64,000 nucleotides of DNA. Source: Acidicapsa ligni (GTDB taxonomy: Bacteria > Acidobacteriota > Terriglobia > Terriglobales > Acidobacteriaceae). Made by a program: the position numbers and the translations under genes. The notes under the pieces were generated by a model. It worked only from the letters and a program-made list of their open reading frames with translations, was not told the origin of the DNA and searched no databases. The stretch lies in NCBI RefSeq assembly GCF_025685655.1, contig NZ_JAGSYG010000001.1:310001-374000 (forward strand). Direction: 5' to 3'. Position 1 is the stretch's first letter, and the number at the start of each line of letters is the position of its first letter. This document shows, one piece after another, positions 37,699 to 46,052 of this stretch.

Positions 37699-38559
37699 AT
37701 GCCGATCAACAAACACTTCAGCTCAGTCGGAATCACCGTTTGTCTACTCTGCATTCTCGCGGGCGCAGTGGCCGCAGCGTTGAGCAATACAGCCGCGATT
37801 GCTGTGCCTGGCGCCCTCCTCGGAGCGTATTTCCTCTTTGCGATTAAGGTCGTTGACCAGTGGGAAAAAGTCGCCATCCTGCGCTTCGGCCGTTATCGCG
37901 GATTGCGCGGCCCAGGCGTCTTTCTCATCGTCCCCGTCATCGATACACTGTCGCGCTACGTGGATCAGCGCGTACGCGTCACCACCGTCAGCGCCGAGTC
38001 TACGCTCACACGTGACACTGTACCGGTCAGCGTCGATGCCATCCTCTTCTGGCTTGTATGGAATGCTGAAAAATCCATTCTCGAAGTAGAAGACTTCATC
38101 CAGGCCATAACTCTCAGTTCTCAAACCGCGCTACGCGAATCGATTGGTCGCCACCAACTCGCGCAAATGATCACCGAACGCGAAACCCTCGGCCGCGAAC
38201 TGCAGAAAATTCTCGATGAGAAGACCACCCCCTGGGGCATCACCGTTCAGTCCGTCGAGATACGCGATGTCCGCATTCCACAAGCGCTTGAGAACTCCAT
38301 GTCGCAGCAGGCCCAGGCCGAGCGCGAACGCCAGGCCCGCATCATTCTCGGCGAGGCCGAGGTGCAGGTATCAGAACAATTCGCCGAGGCCAGCCGCGTC
38401 TACAACGACAACCCCGGCGCACTTCATCTGCGCGGCATGAACATGCTCTACGAAGCCATTCGCGAAAAAGGTGCGATGGTCATCGTGCCCTCCAGCGCCA
38501 TAGAAACCATGGGCCTCGGCGGCACACTCGCCGCCACCACACTCGCCAAGCAACAGTAA
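37699..38559 (+). CDS. Slipin/stomatin-like SPFH protein
   Basis: 286 residues. Two hydrophobic N-terminal segments (about 9-28 and 32-52) anchor it in the membrane. The SPFH/band-7 domain follows: EKVAILRFGRYRGLRGPGVFLIVPVIDTLSRYVDQRVRV, ILFWLVWNAEKSILEVEDF, GRELQKILDEKTTPWGITVQSVEIRDVRIPQALENSMSQQAQAERERQARIILGEAE. AAGGAGGAA precedes the ATG. No NfeD partner is present. It probably organises membrane microdomains. Confidence 0.93.
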   Translation: MPINKHFSSVGITVCLLCILAGAVAAALSNTAAIAVPGALLGAYFLFAIKVVDQWEKVAILRFGRYRGLRGPGVFLIVPVIDTLSRYVDQRVRVTTVSAESTLTRDTVPVSVDAILFWLVWNAEKSILEVEDFIQAITLSSQTALRESIGRHQLAQMITERETLGRELQKILDEKTTPWGITVQSVEIRDVRIPQALENSMSQQAQAERERQARIILGEAEVQVSEQFAEASRVYNDNPGALHLRGMNMLYEAIREKGAMVIVPSSAIETMGLGGTLAATTLAKQQ

Positions 38560-38586
38560 GCAACATAACGCAAAAGGAGGAATGAA

Positions 38587-39054
38587 ATGAAAAACACTCT
38601 ATTCATCGCATGCATTGCCGCAACGCTGGCAACGAGCGTCGCGGCACAGCCTAACAACACAGCTTCATCGGAAGCTAAAGCGACAGCACATTCCTGGACC
38701 GGCGTATGGGCTGTTAAAGAAGCCAACAAACCCGGCGTCACTATCACCCTGGCAGACGATAACGGCGCGCTCATCGGAACCATCGTCTTCGACATCTACA
38801 AGCGCCAGACCAACGAGCATATCGGCACCGAGCCGCGTACTGTAGTTAATCCGCATCTCGAAGGCAACGCTCTCGCCTTTCAAGTCAGGCGAATTCTTAA
38901 GCCACATCTCAAAAGCGACCCACCAGCTTCGGAAGATCAACCCGACCCGACCGATATCGTTGATATGACTTTGACACATACCTCAGACGGCAAGGCAACA
39001 CTGACCTGCGCCAAGTGCGGATCGATATCGCCGACAGAGCTTGTGAAGGAATAG
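38587..39054 (+). CDS. Small exported protein of unknown function
   Basis: 155 residues, signal peptide MKNTLFIACIAATLATSVAA. The mature part begins with HSWTGVWAVKEANKPGVTITLADDNGALIGTIVF, a lipocalin-like or ligand-binding beta pattern (G-W, then a long beta stretch). CAKC pair near the C-terminus. AAAAGGAGG just before the ATG. It follows the slipin by 27 bases and is likely in the same operon. Family not recognised. Confidence 0.72.
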   Translation: MKNTLFIACIAATLATSVAAQPNNTASSEAKATAHSWTGVWAVKEANKPGVTITLADDNGALIGTIVFDIYKRQTNEHIGTEPRTVVNPHLEGNALAFQVRRILKPHLKSDPPASEDQPDPTDIVDMTLTHTSDGKATLTCAKCGSISPTELVKE

Positions 39055-39077
39055 TCTTTCGATTCAATGTACTGAAG

Positions 39078-39119
39078 TTGCCGATACGAAAGGATTCGCA
39101 AATCGTTTCGTATCGGCAA
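39078..39119. terminator. Long hairpin between converging genes
   Basis: 14-bp stem TTGCCGATACGAAA and its complement, a G-G mismatch, then GATT-CGCA-AATC. It lies 24 bases past the plus-strand stop and 20 past the minus-strand stop. Confidence 0.72.
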
Positions 39120-39139
39120 ACCACGACGTGATTTTTTGA

Positions 39140-39793
39140 TTAATGCCCGCATGGCGTAATCTTGGGTGCCTTCAGCTGTTGGATTGAATCTTCAGAGACA
39201 ATCTCCCAGTTCGCATCGTAGCAACCGCTTCGATAATATTTCCCATCTTTATAGCGCAATAGAAATAGCGTCTGTTCCGAAGCCGAGCCATGCATTCCAA
39301 GTACAAGATCCTTATAGCCGTTTGTCTGTTCACCCTGCACCGTAAATGTCTGTACCTTAAAAGTACTGCCCTGAACTAGCTGGCTATATCCAGTAGCTGT
39401 CCTTTCCAAGACCCAGATAGAGCAGTTGCCCGTGGCTCCGCATCCGGCCTTGAGCCCCATCGCCTGAAGGATAATCTCCGGCTTCCCATCACCATTCAAA
39501 TCGACAAGGCGAAGGCGAGTTTCCTCTGCTACGTGGCGCAGCTCTGAGGCGGATTGGATCTCATCTTCTGAATTCCCCATCAAAGGGCGCATAGCTGCCT
39601 CCAGAAAGGTGATCAGAGCCGCCCGATCAGTAGGAGTTAAGTCATGAGCTTTTTGGATCGAGTTTTCGCCAGTCAACTCCTGGGAATGATGAAAATCCCA
39701 ATGGAGAGCATGCACCGGTTTTCGTTGGCCTATAACCGGGTTTGAGATGAGGAGACTCGTGAGAATGACATAGGATAGGCTGCGGAGATTCAT
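39140..39793 (-). CDS. Exported protein with a DxNGDGxxE motif, unknown function
   Basis: 217 residues from MNLRSLSYVILTSLL with a signal peptide (to about NPVIG). The motif RLVDLNGDGKPEIIL is the calcium-binding loop seen in FG-GAP/dockerin-like proteins. Cysteines in KAGCGATGNCSIWV and RSGCYDANW may pair. A GTG three codons earlier is possible. The base composition of this gene is more AT-rich than that of its neighbours. No partner genes identified. Confidence 0.65.
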   Translation of the reverse strand: MNLRSLSYVILTSLLISNPVIGQRKPVHALHWDFHHSQELTGENSIQKAHDLTPTDRAALITFLEAAMRPLMGNSEDEIQSASELRHVAEETRLRLVDLNGDGKPEIILQAMGLKAGCGATGNCSIWVLERTATGYSQLVQGSTFKVQTFTVQGEQTNGYKDLVLGMHGSASEQTLFLLRYKDGKYYRSGCYDANWEIVSEDSIQQLKAPKITPCGH

Positions 39794-39821
39794 AAGAAGC
39801 ACTCTAACTCAATCCAGTGCA

Positions 39822-39859
39822 AACAATAAGAGCCACCCTATCGGGTGGCTCTTATTGTT
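39822..39859 (-). terminator. Terminator of the E2 gene
   Basis: 17-bp perfect stem AACAATAAGAGCCACCC and its complement with loop TATC, ending in TTGTT on the minus strand, 18 bases after the E2 stop codon. Confidence 0.85.
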
Positions 39860-39876
39860 GCTGTCTGGTTGCTTGT

Positions 39877-41646
39877 TTAAGAGATGTCTCCCGACCAGTT
39901 CTCCAGCGTCTTCTTGAACTCCGCCATGAACTTCCCGGCGTCCGCGCCATCGATAGTCCGATGATCAAAGCCCAAGCAGAAGTTCTGCGTCCAGCGAATC
40001 GCAATCGTGTCATTGCCCTCAGCATCCGTGATCACGATCGGCTCTTTTTTCAAACCGCCAATCGCCAGGATCGCCGAGTCCGGCTGGTTGATGATCGGTG
40101 TGCCAAACTCTTCGCCGAAGATGCCGGAGTTGGTCAGCGTAAACGTCGAGCCTGAGACCTCATCTGGCTTCAGCTTCTTGCCGCGTGCTCGCTCAGCAAG
40201 ATCGGCGACAGCGCGCGCCAGCCCCAGGAAGCTGCGCTCCTCAGCCTGCTTGATCACCGGAACAATCAGTCCCCACTCCAGCGCGACCGCGATGCCAAGG
40301 TTGATGTTCTTGTGGTATCGAATCCCCATGCCAGCATCGCTTGTCTCCAGAGAAGCATTCACGATTGGGAATTTGCGCAGCGTCTGCACAGCAGCAGCAG
40401 CAATGAACGGCATGTAGGTCAGCTTTACTCCATTGCGCTGCTCGTACTTGCCCTTTTCCTTTTCGCGCAGCTTTGCGATGCGCGTCATATCCACCTTGAA
40501 GACGGTGTGAACATGCGGACTGGTGTGCGCGCTCTCAACCATGCGCTGAGCAATGATTGAACGCATCTTGCTAAGCGGCACAAGCTCACCGGAAAGCGGT
40601 TCCGAAACAGGAGTGGCAACCGGCGCGGCAACAGCAGGAGCCTTCGCCTGAGCAGGCGTAGCAGCCGTCGCAGCTACAGCAGCAGGAGCCTGTGCAACAG
40701 CCGGAATCGATGGAGTCGATGCAACAGGAGCCGATGCAGCAGGAGCAGTGGAGCCCGCGCCATTCGTCGCCAGGAACTTCAGCGTATCGTCCTTCGTGAT
40801 TCGTCCACCCGTGCCCGTTCCCGCAATCTGCCGTAGGTCGAGATTGTTATCCTTGGCGATGCGGCGCACCAGCGGCGACGAACGCAGCTTATCCGTCGTG
40901 CCTGCACTGGGATTCGCCGTAGCGGAAGCCACCGCAGCAGGAGCGCTGACCGCTGCGACAGCGGCAGCCGGCGCACTTGCAGCAGCACCGGAAGCACTTC
41001 CGCCAATCACGGCGACAACCGTATTGATCTGCACTGTCGTACCCTCGGGAACCTTGATCTCGCTCAACTTTCCAGCGATTGGTGCAGGAATTTCAGCATC
41101 GACTTTGTCGGTCGAGATCTCGAACAGAGGCTCGTCCTTCTGGACCGCGTCGCCCACCTTCTTCAGCCACTTGGTGATCGTGCCTTCAAAAATCGACTCG
41201 CCCATCTGCGGCATCACTACGTCGGTTCCGCCAGTTACGGCACCCGCAGCGGGCTTTTCGGAGGCATCTGTCTTTGCCTTGGCAAGCGCATCCGAATCAG
41301 CGCTTGCAGCTGCTCCGTCGGCGGCAGTTTTCTTCGCCACAGGCGCAGTAGCCGCGGCGTTTGCATCTGCCTTTGGCGCCTCCTTGCTGGCTGCAGAAGT
41401 GGCTTCTCCCGTCTCGCCAACCAAAGCAACCACCGTATTGATCTGAACCGTCGTTCCCTCGACCACCTTGATCTCGGTCAGCGTCCCAGCCACAGGCGAA
41501 GGAATCTCGGCATCCACTTTATCGGTCGAAATCTCGAACAGGGGCTCGTCCTTCTGGACCGTGTCGCCCACCTTCTTCAGCCACTTGGTGATCGTGCCTT
41601 CAAAAATCGACTCGCCCATCTGGGGCATGATTACTTCGGTTGCCAT
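39877..41646 (-). CDS. Dihydrolipoamide acyltransferase (E2) of a 2-oxoacid dehydrogenase
   Basis: 589 residues: lipoyl domain 1 (1-78, lipoyl-Lys in EISTDKVDAE), Ala/Pro linker, lipoyl domain 2 (about 141-219, same EISTDKVDAE site), linker, E1/E3-binding domain (SSPLVRRIAKDNNLDLRQIAGTGTGGRITKDD, about 257-290), another linker, then the acyltransferase domain from ~355 to the end, with catalytic His/Asp in GFDHRTIDGADAGKF. GELVPLSKMRSIIAQRMVESAHTSPHV starts the catalytic part. It could serve the 2-oxoglutarate or branched-chain complex; no E1 or E3 gene is in the window. The two lipoyl repeats are nearly identical. Confidence 0.92.
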   Translation of the reverse strand: MATEVIMPQMGESIFEGTITKWLKKVGDTVQKDEPLFEISTDKVDAEIPSPVAGTLTEIKVVEGTTVQINTVVALVGETGEATSAASKEAPKADANAAATAPVAKKTAADGAAASADSDALAKAKTDASEKPAAGAVTGGTDVVMPQMGESIFEGTITKWLKKVGDAVQKDEPLFEISTDKVDAEIPAPIAGKLSEIKVPEGTTVQINTVVAVIGGSASGAAASAPAAAVAAVSAPAAVASATANPSAGTTDKLRSSPLVRRIAKDNNLDLRQIAGTGTGGRITKDDTLKFLATNGAGSTAPAASAPVASTPSIPAVAQAPAAVAATAATPAQAKAPAVAAPVATPVSEPLSGELVPLSKMRSIIAQRMVESAHTSPHVHTVFKVDMTRIAKLREKEKGKYEQRNGVKLTYMPFIAAAAVQTLRKFPIVNASLETSDAGMGIRYHKNINLGIAVALEWGLIVPVIKQAEERSFLGLARAVADLAERARGKKLKPDEVSGSTFTLTNSGIFGEEFGTPIINQPDSAILAIGGLKKEPIVITDAEGNDTIAIRWTQNFCLGFDHRTIDGADAGKFMAEFKKTLENWSGDIS

Positions 41647-41772
41647 GGTTCAATCCTCGCCAAATCTGGTCCTGATCTTGTGTAGTTCTAGGCTTTTCCG
41701 CATTGCGAGACGCTGTACCGCGTCCGCTTGCCAGTCGGATTATATAGGCCTACATGTCGCAGATGCTGGCCC

Positions 41773-42630
41773 TCATGCCTCAACTGGCTTCTCAGTGGCT
41801 CCGCCGTCCTTCTCAGTGAGACGGCGAAGGCGCTCAACCTCAGCCGGCACGGCCAGCGGCACCCCAACCTGCCGGGTACCCGGCCGAAGATTGCCGCGAA
41901 GCGCATCCAGGCTATCGACCGCTAAAACCTGCTCCCCATACACAAGGCCAAACTGCCGCGCCGCAGCATCTGCCACGCCTTCCAGCGTTGGCAGGCTCGC
42001 CGGATCGGCCACCTCCAGCTCCAGGCTGGTCACCTCGCGATCCGCAATGCCGCAGGGAACAATCCACTGAAAATCCCGCAGATCCGTCGTAACATTCAGC
42101 GCAAAGCCGTGCGAAGTAATCCCTCGCGAAACATGCACTCCGATCGCGCCAACTTTCTTTTCCCCAGCAGCCTGTCTTCCAGTAACTTGCTCTCCGGCAA
42201 CCGTCGGATTTGTCCACACTCCAGTCCGACCCGCAACCCTGCCGGTCAGCACACCGTACCCGGCGCACAGCCGGATCAGTGCCTCTTCAATCTTTCGCAC
42301 ATGATCCACCGGCCCCAGCCGTCCTCCACTGGAGTTGGTCAGACTGCGCAAATCAAATATGGGATATCCCACCAACTGTCCCGGTCCGTGATACGTCACG
42401 TCGCCGCCGCGCTTGGTTTCGTGGATGGTCACACCCTTCCGCGCCAGCATCTCATCCGTGGCCAGCACATTGGCCCGGCCCGCGTTGCGCCCCAGCGTCA
42501 GCACCGGCGGATGCTCCAGCAGCAGCAGCACATTATCCACGCGCCCCTGGTAGCGCAGCTCCACGATCTCCTGCTGTAGTGCCAGCGCCTCATCGTATCC
42601 AATGCGCCCCAGGTACAAGTACTGAATCAT
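41773..42630 (-). CDS. lipB: Octanoyl-[ACP]:protein N-octanoyltransferase LipB
   Basis: 285 residues. KRGGDVTYHGPGQLVGYPIFDLR and KVGAIGVHVSRGITSHGFALNV are the LipB signature segments, with the catalytic Lys and, in VPCGIADREVTSLE, the Cys thioester site. It transfers octanoate to lipoyl domains, including presumably the E2 encoded 126 bases downstream on the same strand. The C-terminus is extended by ~60 residues rich in Arg/Glu (VPLAVPAEVERLRRLTEKDGG). A 15-residue insert (GEQVTGRQAAGEKKVG) lies before the VGAIG motif. Confidence 0.93.
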   Translation of the reverse strand: MIQYLYLGRIGYDEALALQQEIVELRYQGRVDNVLLLLEHPPVLTLGRNAGRANVLATDEMLARKGVTIHETKRGGDVTYHGPGQLVGYPIFDLRSLTNSSGGRLGPVDHVRKIEEALIRLCAGYGVLTGRVAGRTGVWTNPTVAGEQVTGRQAAGEKKVGAIGVHVSRGITSHGFALNVTTDLRDFQWIVPCGIADREVTSLELEVADPASLPTLEGVADAAARQFGLVYGEQVLAVDSLDALRGNLRPGTRQVGVPLAVPAEVERLRRLTEKDGGATEKPVEA

Positions 42631-42648
42631 GCCAACCTCATCCTCAAA

Positions 42649-43272
42649 CTAACGCACGCCATCCAGCTTCTCTCGCGTCAGCTCGTTCCATATTTGAATC
42701 GACTCCGGCAACGGAGGACTCATAATTCCCGGCTGCACCAGCTCCATCACCTGTTGCGGAGCAACCGTAACAGAACCCTTCAGCAATGCGCCTTTAACCC
42801 AACCGATGGCCACCAACCCCGCATCGCCCGTAAAGACCTGTTCCATGTAGAACCAGCGCTCATCCCAGCAAACCAGCCGCGTCGCCAGTTCAAACCGGCC
42901 AAACAGCGGCAGCGAACGCCGGTAGGTCATCCACACAGCACCCACCACAGGAGCCCAGCGCGCCTTCAGAATCGGCTTCAGCACTCCGGCTCGCGCCAGC
43001 AGATGAAGCCGTCCATAATCCATCACGCTAAGATAGCTGCCGTTATTCAAATGCAGGTTGAAATCGATATTGTTCGGCCAGACACGCATCGGAATTACGT
43101 CCGTCTCCAGCACACCCATGCGTGGCAGTGGCAGCACCATCTGCCGCAGCACCAGAAACGGAATTCGTACAAAACTATTGATCAGCGCCAACGCCAGCCA
43201 CCCTGTCTTGAGTGTAGCCGGACCGCATACCAGGTGCCCGTGCGGACAGAATCCGATGAGATTGGCGCTCAA
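42649..43272 (-). CDS. Thioesterase-fold (hot-dog) protein
   Basis: 207 residues with a TTG start. The core from about residue 50 on reads VLETDVIPMRVWPNNIDFNLHLNNGSYLSVMDYGRLHLLARAGV, the acyl-CoA thioesterase (4HBT/THEM6-like) pattern with a conserved Asp, Asn and His, then FELATRLVCWDERWFYMEQVF. An N-terminal hydrophobic stretch (GWLALALINSFVRIPFLVLRQ) could be a membrane anchor, or the real start may be the ATG at MVLPLPRMG (43140). It lies 18 bases before lipB. Likely acts on fatty-acyl thioesters. Confidence 0.75.
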   Translation of the reverse strand: MSANLIGFCPHGHLVCGPATLKTGWLALALINSFVRIPFLVLRQMVLPLPRMGVLETDVIPMRVWPNNIDFNLHLNNGSYLSVMDYGRLHLLARAGVLKPILKARWAPVVGAVWMTYRRSLPLFGRFELATRLVCWDERWFYMEQVFTGDAGLVAIGWVKGALLKGSVTVAPQQVMELVQPGIMSPPLPESIQIWNELTREKLDGVR

Positions 43273-43381
43273 TCTGCCTTGACTCTACCCCTGCTCTGCC
43301 CCTACGTCGTCCGCCCTACATCGGCATCGGCTATTCGCCTCTGGCGCATATTGCCCCCAATCAACGACAATCGTTTGCGAT

Positions 43382-44587
43382 ATGGCAAACTTGACCCGTC
43401 GCAACTTCGTCCGCCACTCCGTTCTGGGATCGGCCGCTCTCTCACTCACGATGAAGTCGGGCCTGCTAGCCGCCCAACCATCCACACATGCCTCAAAACG
43501 CATCCTCGTCGGCAGCGGTGGCGAAGGCATCCTATCCTTCCGATGGGACGCCGCAACCGGCAACCTTGAGCCCGAAGGCATCGCAGGCGTCGTCTCGCAC
43601 TCCACCTGGATCGACGTTTCGCCCGACAAGCGCTATCTCTATGTCGCCTGCGAACTCGACGAATATCAAGGCAAACGTACCGGCGCCATCGCCAGCTTCA
43701 AGCTGCCCGCAAATCAGGGCGAAGGCAAGCTGAGCCAGATTTCCATCGTGCCCTCCGTCGGCGCAGGAACCTGCCATCTCACCACCGATCACAGCGGCCA
43801 CGTCGTCATCGCAGCGGACTACTCCGGCGGCAGCGCTGGCACCTACCTCACCACCGACGGCAAGCTCAGCAATGCCGTGGTCAGCGAACACTACACCGGC
43901 TATCCCGGTCACGGCCCAGTCGCCGATCGCCAGGAGCAGGCCCACGCTCACTTCGCCTCCGTCTCGCCCGACAACCGCTTCGCCTACATCAACGACCTCG
44001 GCAGCGACGTGATCCACATCTACAAGCTCGACCCATTGACCGCGCAGCTCACCCCTGCCGGCACTTTCCATGCTCAACCCGGCGTTGGCCCACGCACACT
44101 GCACTTCCTAACCGGAGATGGCCCGGTCAACGGCAAAATCGCTTACTGCGTCAACGAACTCAACTCCACCGTCACCGTCCTGAAATGGAACACGACCGAT
44201 GGCAGCCTGAGCCCCATCCAGGTAGTCAGCCTGCTCACCGCGAATGACAAGCCGCCCGCGGGAGTCACCAATACCGGCTGCGACGCCGTCCTCACCCGCG
44301 ACGGTCGTTTTGCCTACTTCGCCAATCGCGGCGAAGACTTCATCATCGGCTTTCACGTCGATCAGGCCACCGGCAAACTCACCGAGTTCAGCAGAAATTC
44401 GCGCATCCCATCCGGCGGCAAAACCCCACGGAACTTCACCCTCGATCCCACGGAACGCTGGATGCTCGTAGCCAATCAAGGCTCCAGCAACCTCAGCGTC
44501 TTTGCACGTAATCCTAAAACCGGCGAACTGAGCGCTCAGGGCAAAAACACCCCGGCCAAAGTTCCCATGTGCATCGTGTTCATCTAA
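43382..44587 (+). CDS. Exported lactonase (6-phosphogluconolactonase-like beta-propeller)
   Basis: 401 residues. Tat-type signal TRRNFVRHSVLGSAALSLTMKSGLLA. The propeller repeats include STWIDVSPDKRYLYVACE, HAHFASVSPDNRFAYINDLGSDVIHIYKLD, GCDAVLTRDGRFAYFANRGEDFIIGFHVD and RNFTLDPTERWMLVANQGSSNLSVFARN. It belongs to the Pgl/YbhE-type lactonase family. The periplasmic location of this copy suggests hydrolysis of an external sugar lactone rather than the cytosolic pentose step. Confidence 0.88.
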   Translation: MANLTRRNFVRHSVLGSAALSLTMKSGLLAAQPSTHASKRILVGSGGEGILSFRWDAATGNLEPEGIAGVVSHSTWIDVSPDKRYLYVACELDEYQGKRTGAIASFKLPANQGEGKLSQISIVPSVGAGTCHLTTDHSGHVVIAADYSGGSAGTYLTTDGKLSNAVVSEHYTGYPGHGPVADRQEQAHAHFASVSPDNRFAYINDLGSDVIHIYKLDPLTAQLTPAGTFHAQPGVGPRTLHFLTGDGPVNGKIAYCVNELNSTVTVLKWNTTDGSLSPIQVVSLLTANDKPPAGVTNTGCDAVLTRDGRFAYFANRGEDFIIGFHVDQATGKLTEFSRNSRIPSGGKTPRNFTLDPTERWMLVANQGSSNLSVFARNPKTGELSAQGKNTPAKVPMCIVFI

Positions 44588-44594
44588 TTTCGAC

Positions 44595-44654
44595 CCTGAA
44601 GTTCTCGGTCCGGAAGTTCTAGGTCCCGAAGTTTTCGATGCCGAAATCCTTCAG
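44595..44654. repeat. Four 15-bp tandem repeats
   Basis: Units CCTGAAGTTCTCGGT, CCGGAAGTTCTAGGT, CCCGAAGTTTTCGAT and GCCGAAATCCTTCAG follow each other exactly. In one frame, shared with the downstream gene at 44670, they read PEVLG-PEVLG-PEVFD-AEILQ. Starts eight bases after the lactonase stop codon. Confidence 0.7.
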
Positions 44655-44669
44655 GCGAACAAGTGGCGA

Positions 44670-45002
44670 ATGCGATACCCCCTGTGGATAATTCCCCGTT
44701 CCAGGCGCATAATGAAAATCAGGCCGCTTTCCTCGCAAATACTGCGAAAAAAGCGGCCTGGAAACGGGCATCCATTGGTCGTCGATCTCAAAAAACTCTC
44801 CGATTCCTTACGCCAAAGCTCGCCGGAAAACGATCTGCGCAACGACCTCCGCCGGATCATCCGCGCCCGCAAGAGCGACATCGAGCATGCGCTCAGCACC
44901 ACCGGCACCTATGTACTTCGCGTCCCGGACGGTCGGCGCATCCGCCTGTCCCGTGCAGTGAAAGCCATTGAGACTGCCGAAGCCATCGGCGCCTCGCTCT
45001 AA
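44670..45002 (+). CDS. Small basic protein of unknown function
   Basis: At most 110 residues. The part from residue 37 (VVDLKKLSDSLRQSSPENDLRNDLRRIIRARKSDIEHALSTTGTYVLRVPDGRRIRLSRAVKAIETAEAIG) looks like a real, charged helical protein. The first 36 codons fall over a hairpin (44721-44759) and carry few protein-like features, so a TTG at 44775 giving 75 residues is a plausible start. No domain recognised. The membrane-protein gene follows 18 bases later. Confidence 0.5.
   Translation: MRYPLWIIPRSRRIMKIRPLSSQILRKKRPGNGHPLVVDLKKLSDSLRQSSPENDLRNDLRRIIRARKSDIEHALSTTGTYVLRVPDGRRIRLSRAVKAIETAEAIGASL
44721..44759. repeat. Imperfect hairpin inside or before the small gene
   Basis: AGGCCGCTTT (44721-44730) pairs with AAAGCGGCCT (44750-44759), enclosing CGCA/TGCG. 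A wider pairing (CCCGTT-CCAGGC with GCCTGG-AAACGGG, one base slipped) surrounds it. It may be a terminator or attenuator of the lactonase gene. Confidence 0.6.
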
Positions 45003-45020
45003 GGCTGAGGCTCCCAGGCG

Positions 45021-46025
45021 ATGATCGCGCTCGTCACCACCTGCTTTCTCGTCTTCTATATCCTCATTCCCGGCGCGCTCTTCCGCTTCGCCACCTCCTT
45101 TTCCTCCGTCAAGCTCAAATCCTTCCAACGCACCCGCAGTCAGGAAGCGACCTTTGCCGTCGCCGTTGCGCTCCTTCCCTTCGCATTTGCGCTCGCCGGA
45201 GTCTGGTTCTTCCCCGTCATGCGGCATCACCCTTTTCAGATCAGGGAGGGCACCTACACTGAGCGCCGCATCGACTACCACCACGCATCTGAACTACTCG
45301 TAACCTCCGACTTATCCAAGCTGCTCGGTTGCGGACAGCAACCCGAACCCTGCCCCGCAAGAAATCACTACTGGCACTCTGTCGATCGTGTCCTGCGTCG
45401 ACAGGCTCGCTTTCTCAGTTGGTATTACATTGCGATCTTCGCCGAAGGACTGATCTTCGGCCTCTCCGCCAGTAAATACGGCGATTGGCAGAGCAAAGCA
45501 GGCCGAAGCCGTCACCGCCGATTCGCAGCCGCCTACAACTGGGTCACCCGCAAATTCATTCTGCCCAATATCTCCGAATGGCATGTACTGCTCACCGACT
45601 TCAATTGGCCAAAGAAAGATCGCGTCCTGGTCGTCGCCGATGTCCTGCAAAACGACGGCCATCTCTATCGCGGCCGCGTCGAGGATTACTTCATCGACCC
45701 CGACGGCAAGCTAAGCGGCATCCTTCTCCGCAACGTAGATCGTTTCGACCTGCACGCCTACCGCAAGGCCCAGGAAGAAAGCGGCGAAATCGTGACGTCA
45801 GAGAACTATTGGAAGACAATCCCCAGCGAAAATTTCTATATCAGCCACAGCGCCATCTCCAACCTCAACGTCCGCTTCGCCCCCGGTAAAACCACCACGT
45901 TCGAAGACCTAACGCGCGATGTACTGCAGGAAGAAGATATCGACGTTCCAAATCTGGATGCCCTTGAAAATGAGGACGAGAGCCGGGATACAGGCGATCC
46001 ACACCATCCCGATCTATATTCGTGA
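45021..46025 (+). CDS. Membrane protein of unknown function
   Basis: 334 residues. Helices at about 1-18 (IALVTTCFLVFYILIPGALF), 46-63 (AVAVALLPFAFALAGVWFF) and 135-150 (WYYIAIFAEGLIFGL), then a soluble C-terminal half with WPKKDRVLVVADVLQNDGHLYRGRVEDYFIDPDGKLSGILL, which looks like a small beta-barrel/SH3-type domain. Ends in an acidic tail. I do not know the family. It is probably co-transcribed with the preceding small gene. Confidence 0.75.
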   Translation: MIALVTTCFLVFYILIPGALFRFATSFSSVKLKSFQRTRSQEATFAVAVALLPFAFALAGVWFFPVMRHHPFQIREGTYTERRIDYHHASELLVTSDLSKLLGCGQQPEPCPARNHYWHSVDRVLRRQARFLSWYYIAIFAEGLIFGLSASKYGDWQSKAGRSRHRRFAAAYNWVTRKFILPNISEWHVLLTDFNWPKKDRVLVVADVLQNDGHLYRGRVEDYFIDPDGKLSGILLRNVDRFDLHAYRKAQEESGEIVTSENYWKTIPSENFYISHSAISNLNVRFAPGKTTTFEDLTRDVLQEEDIDVPNLDALENEDESRDTGDPHHPDLYS

Positions 46026-46052
46026 CGCTCTGCCAGCTCTAATAATCTAGTT

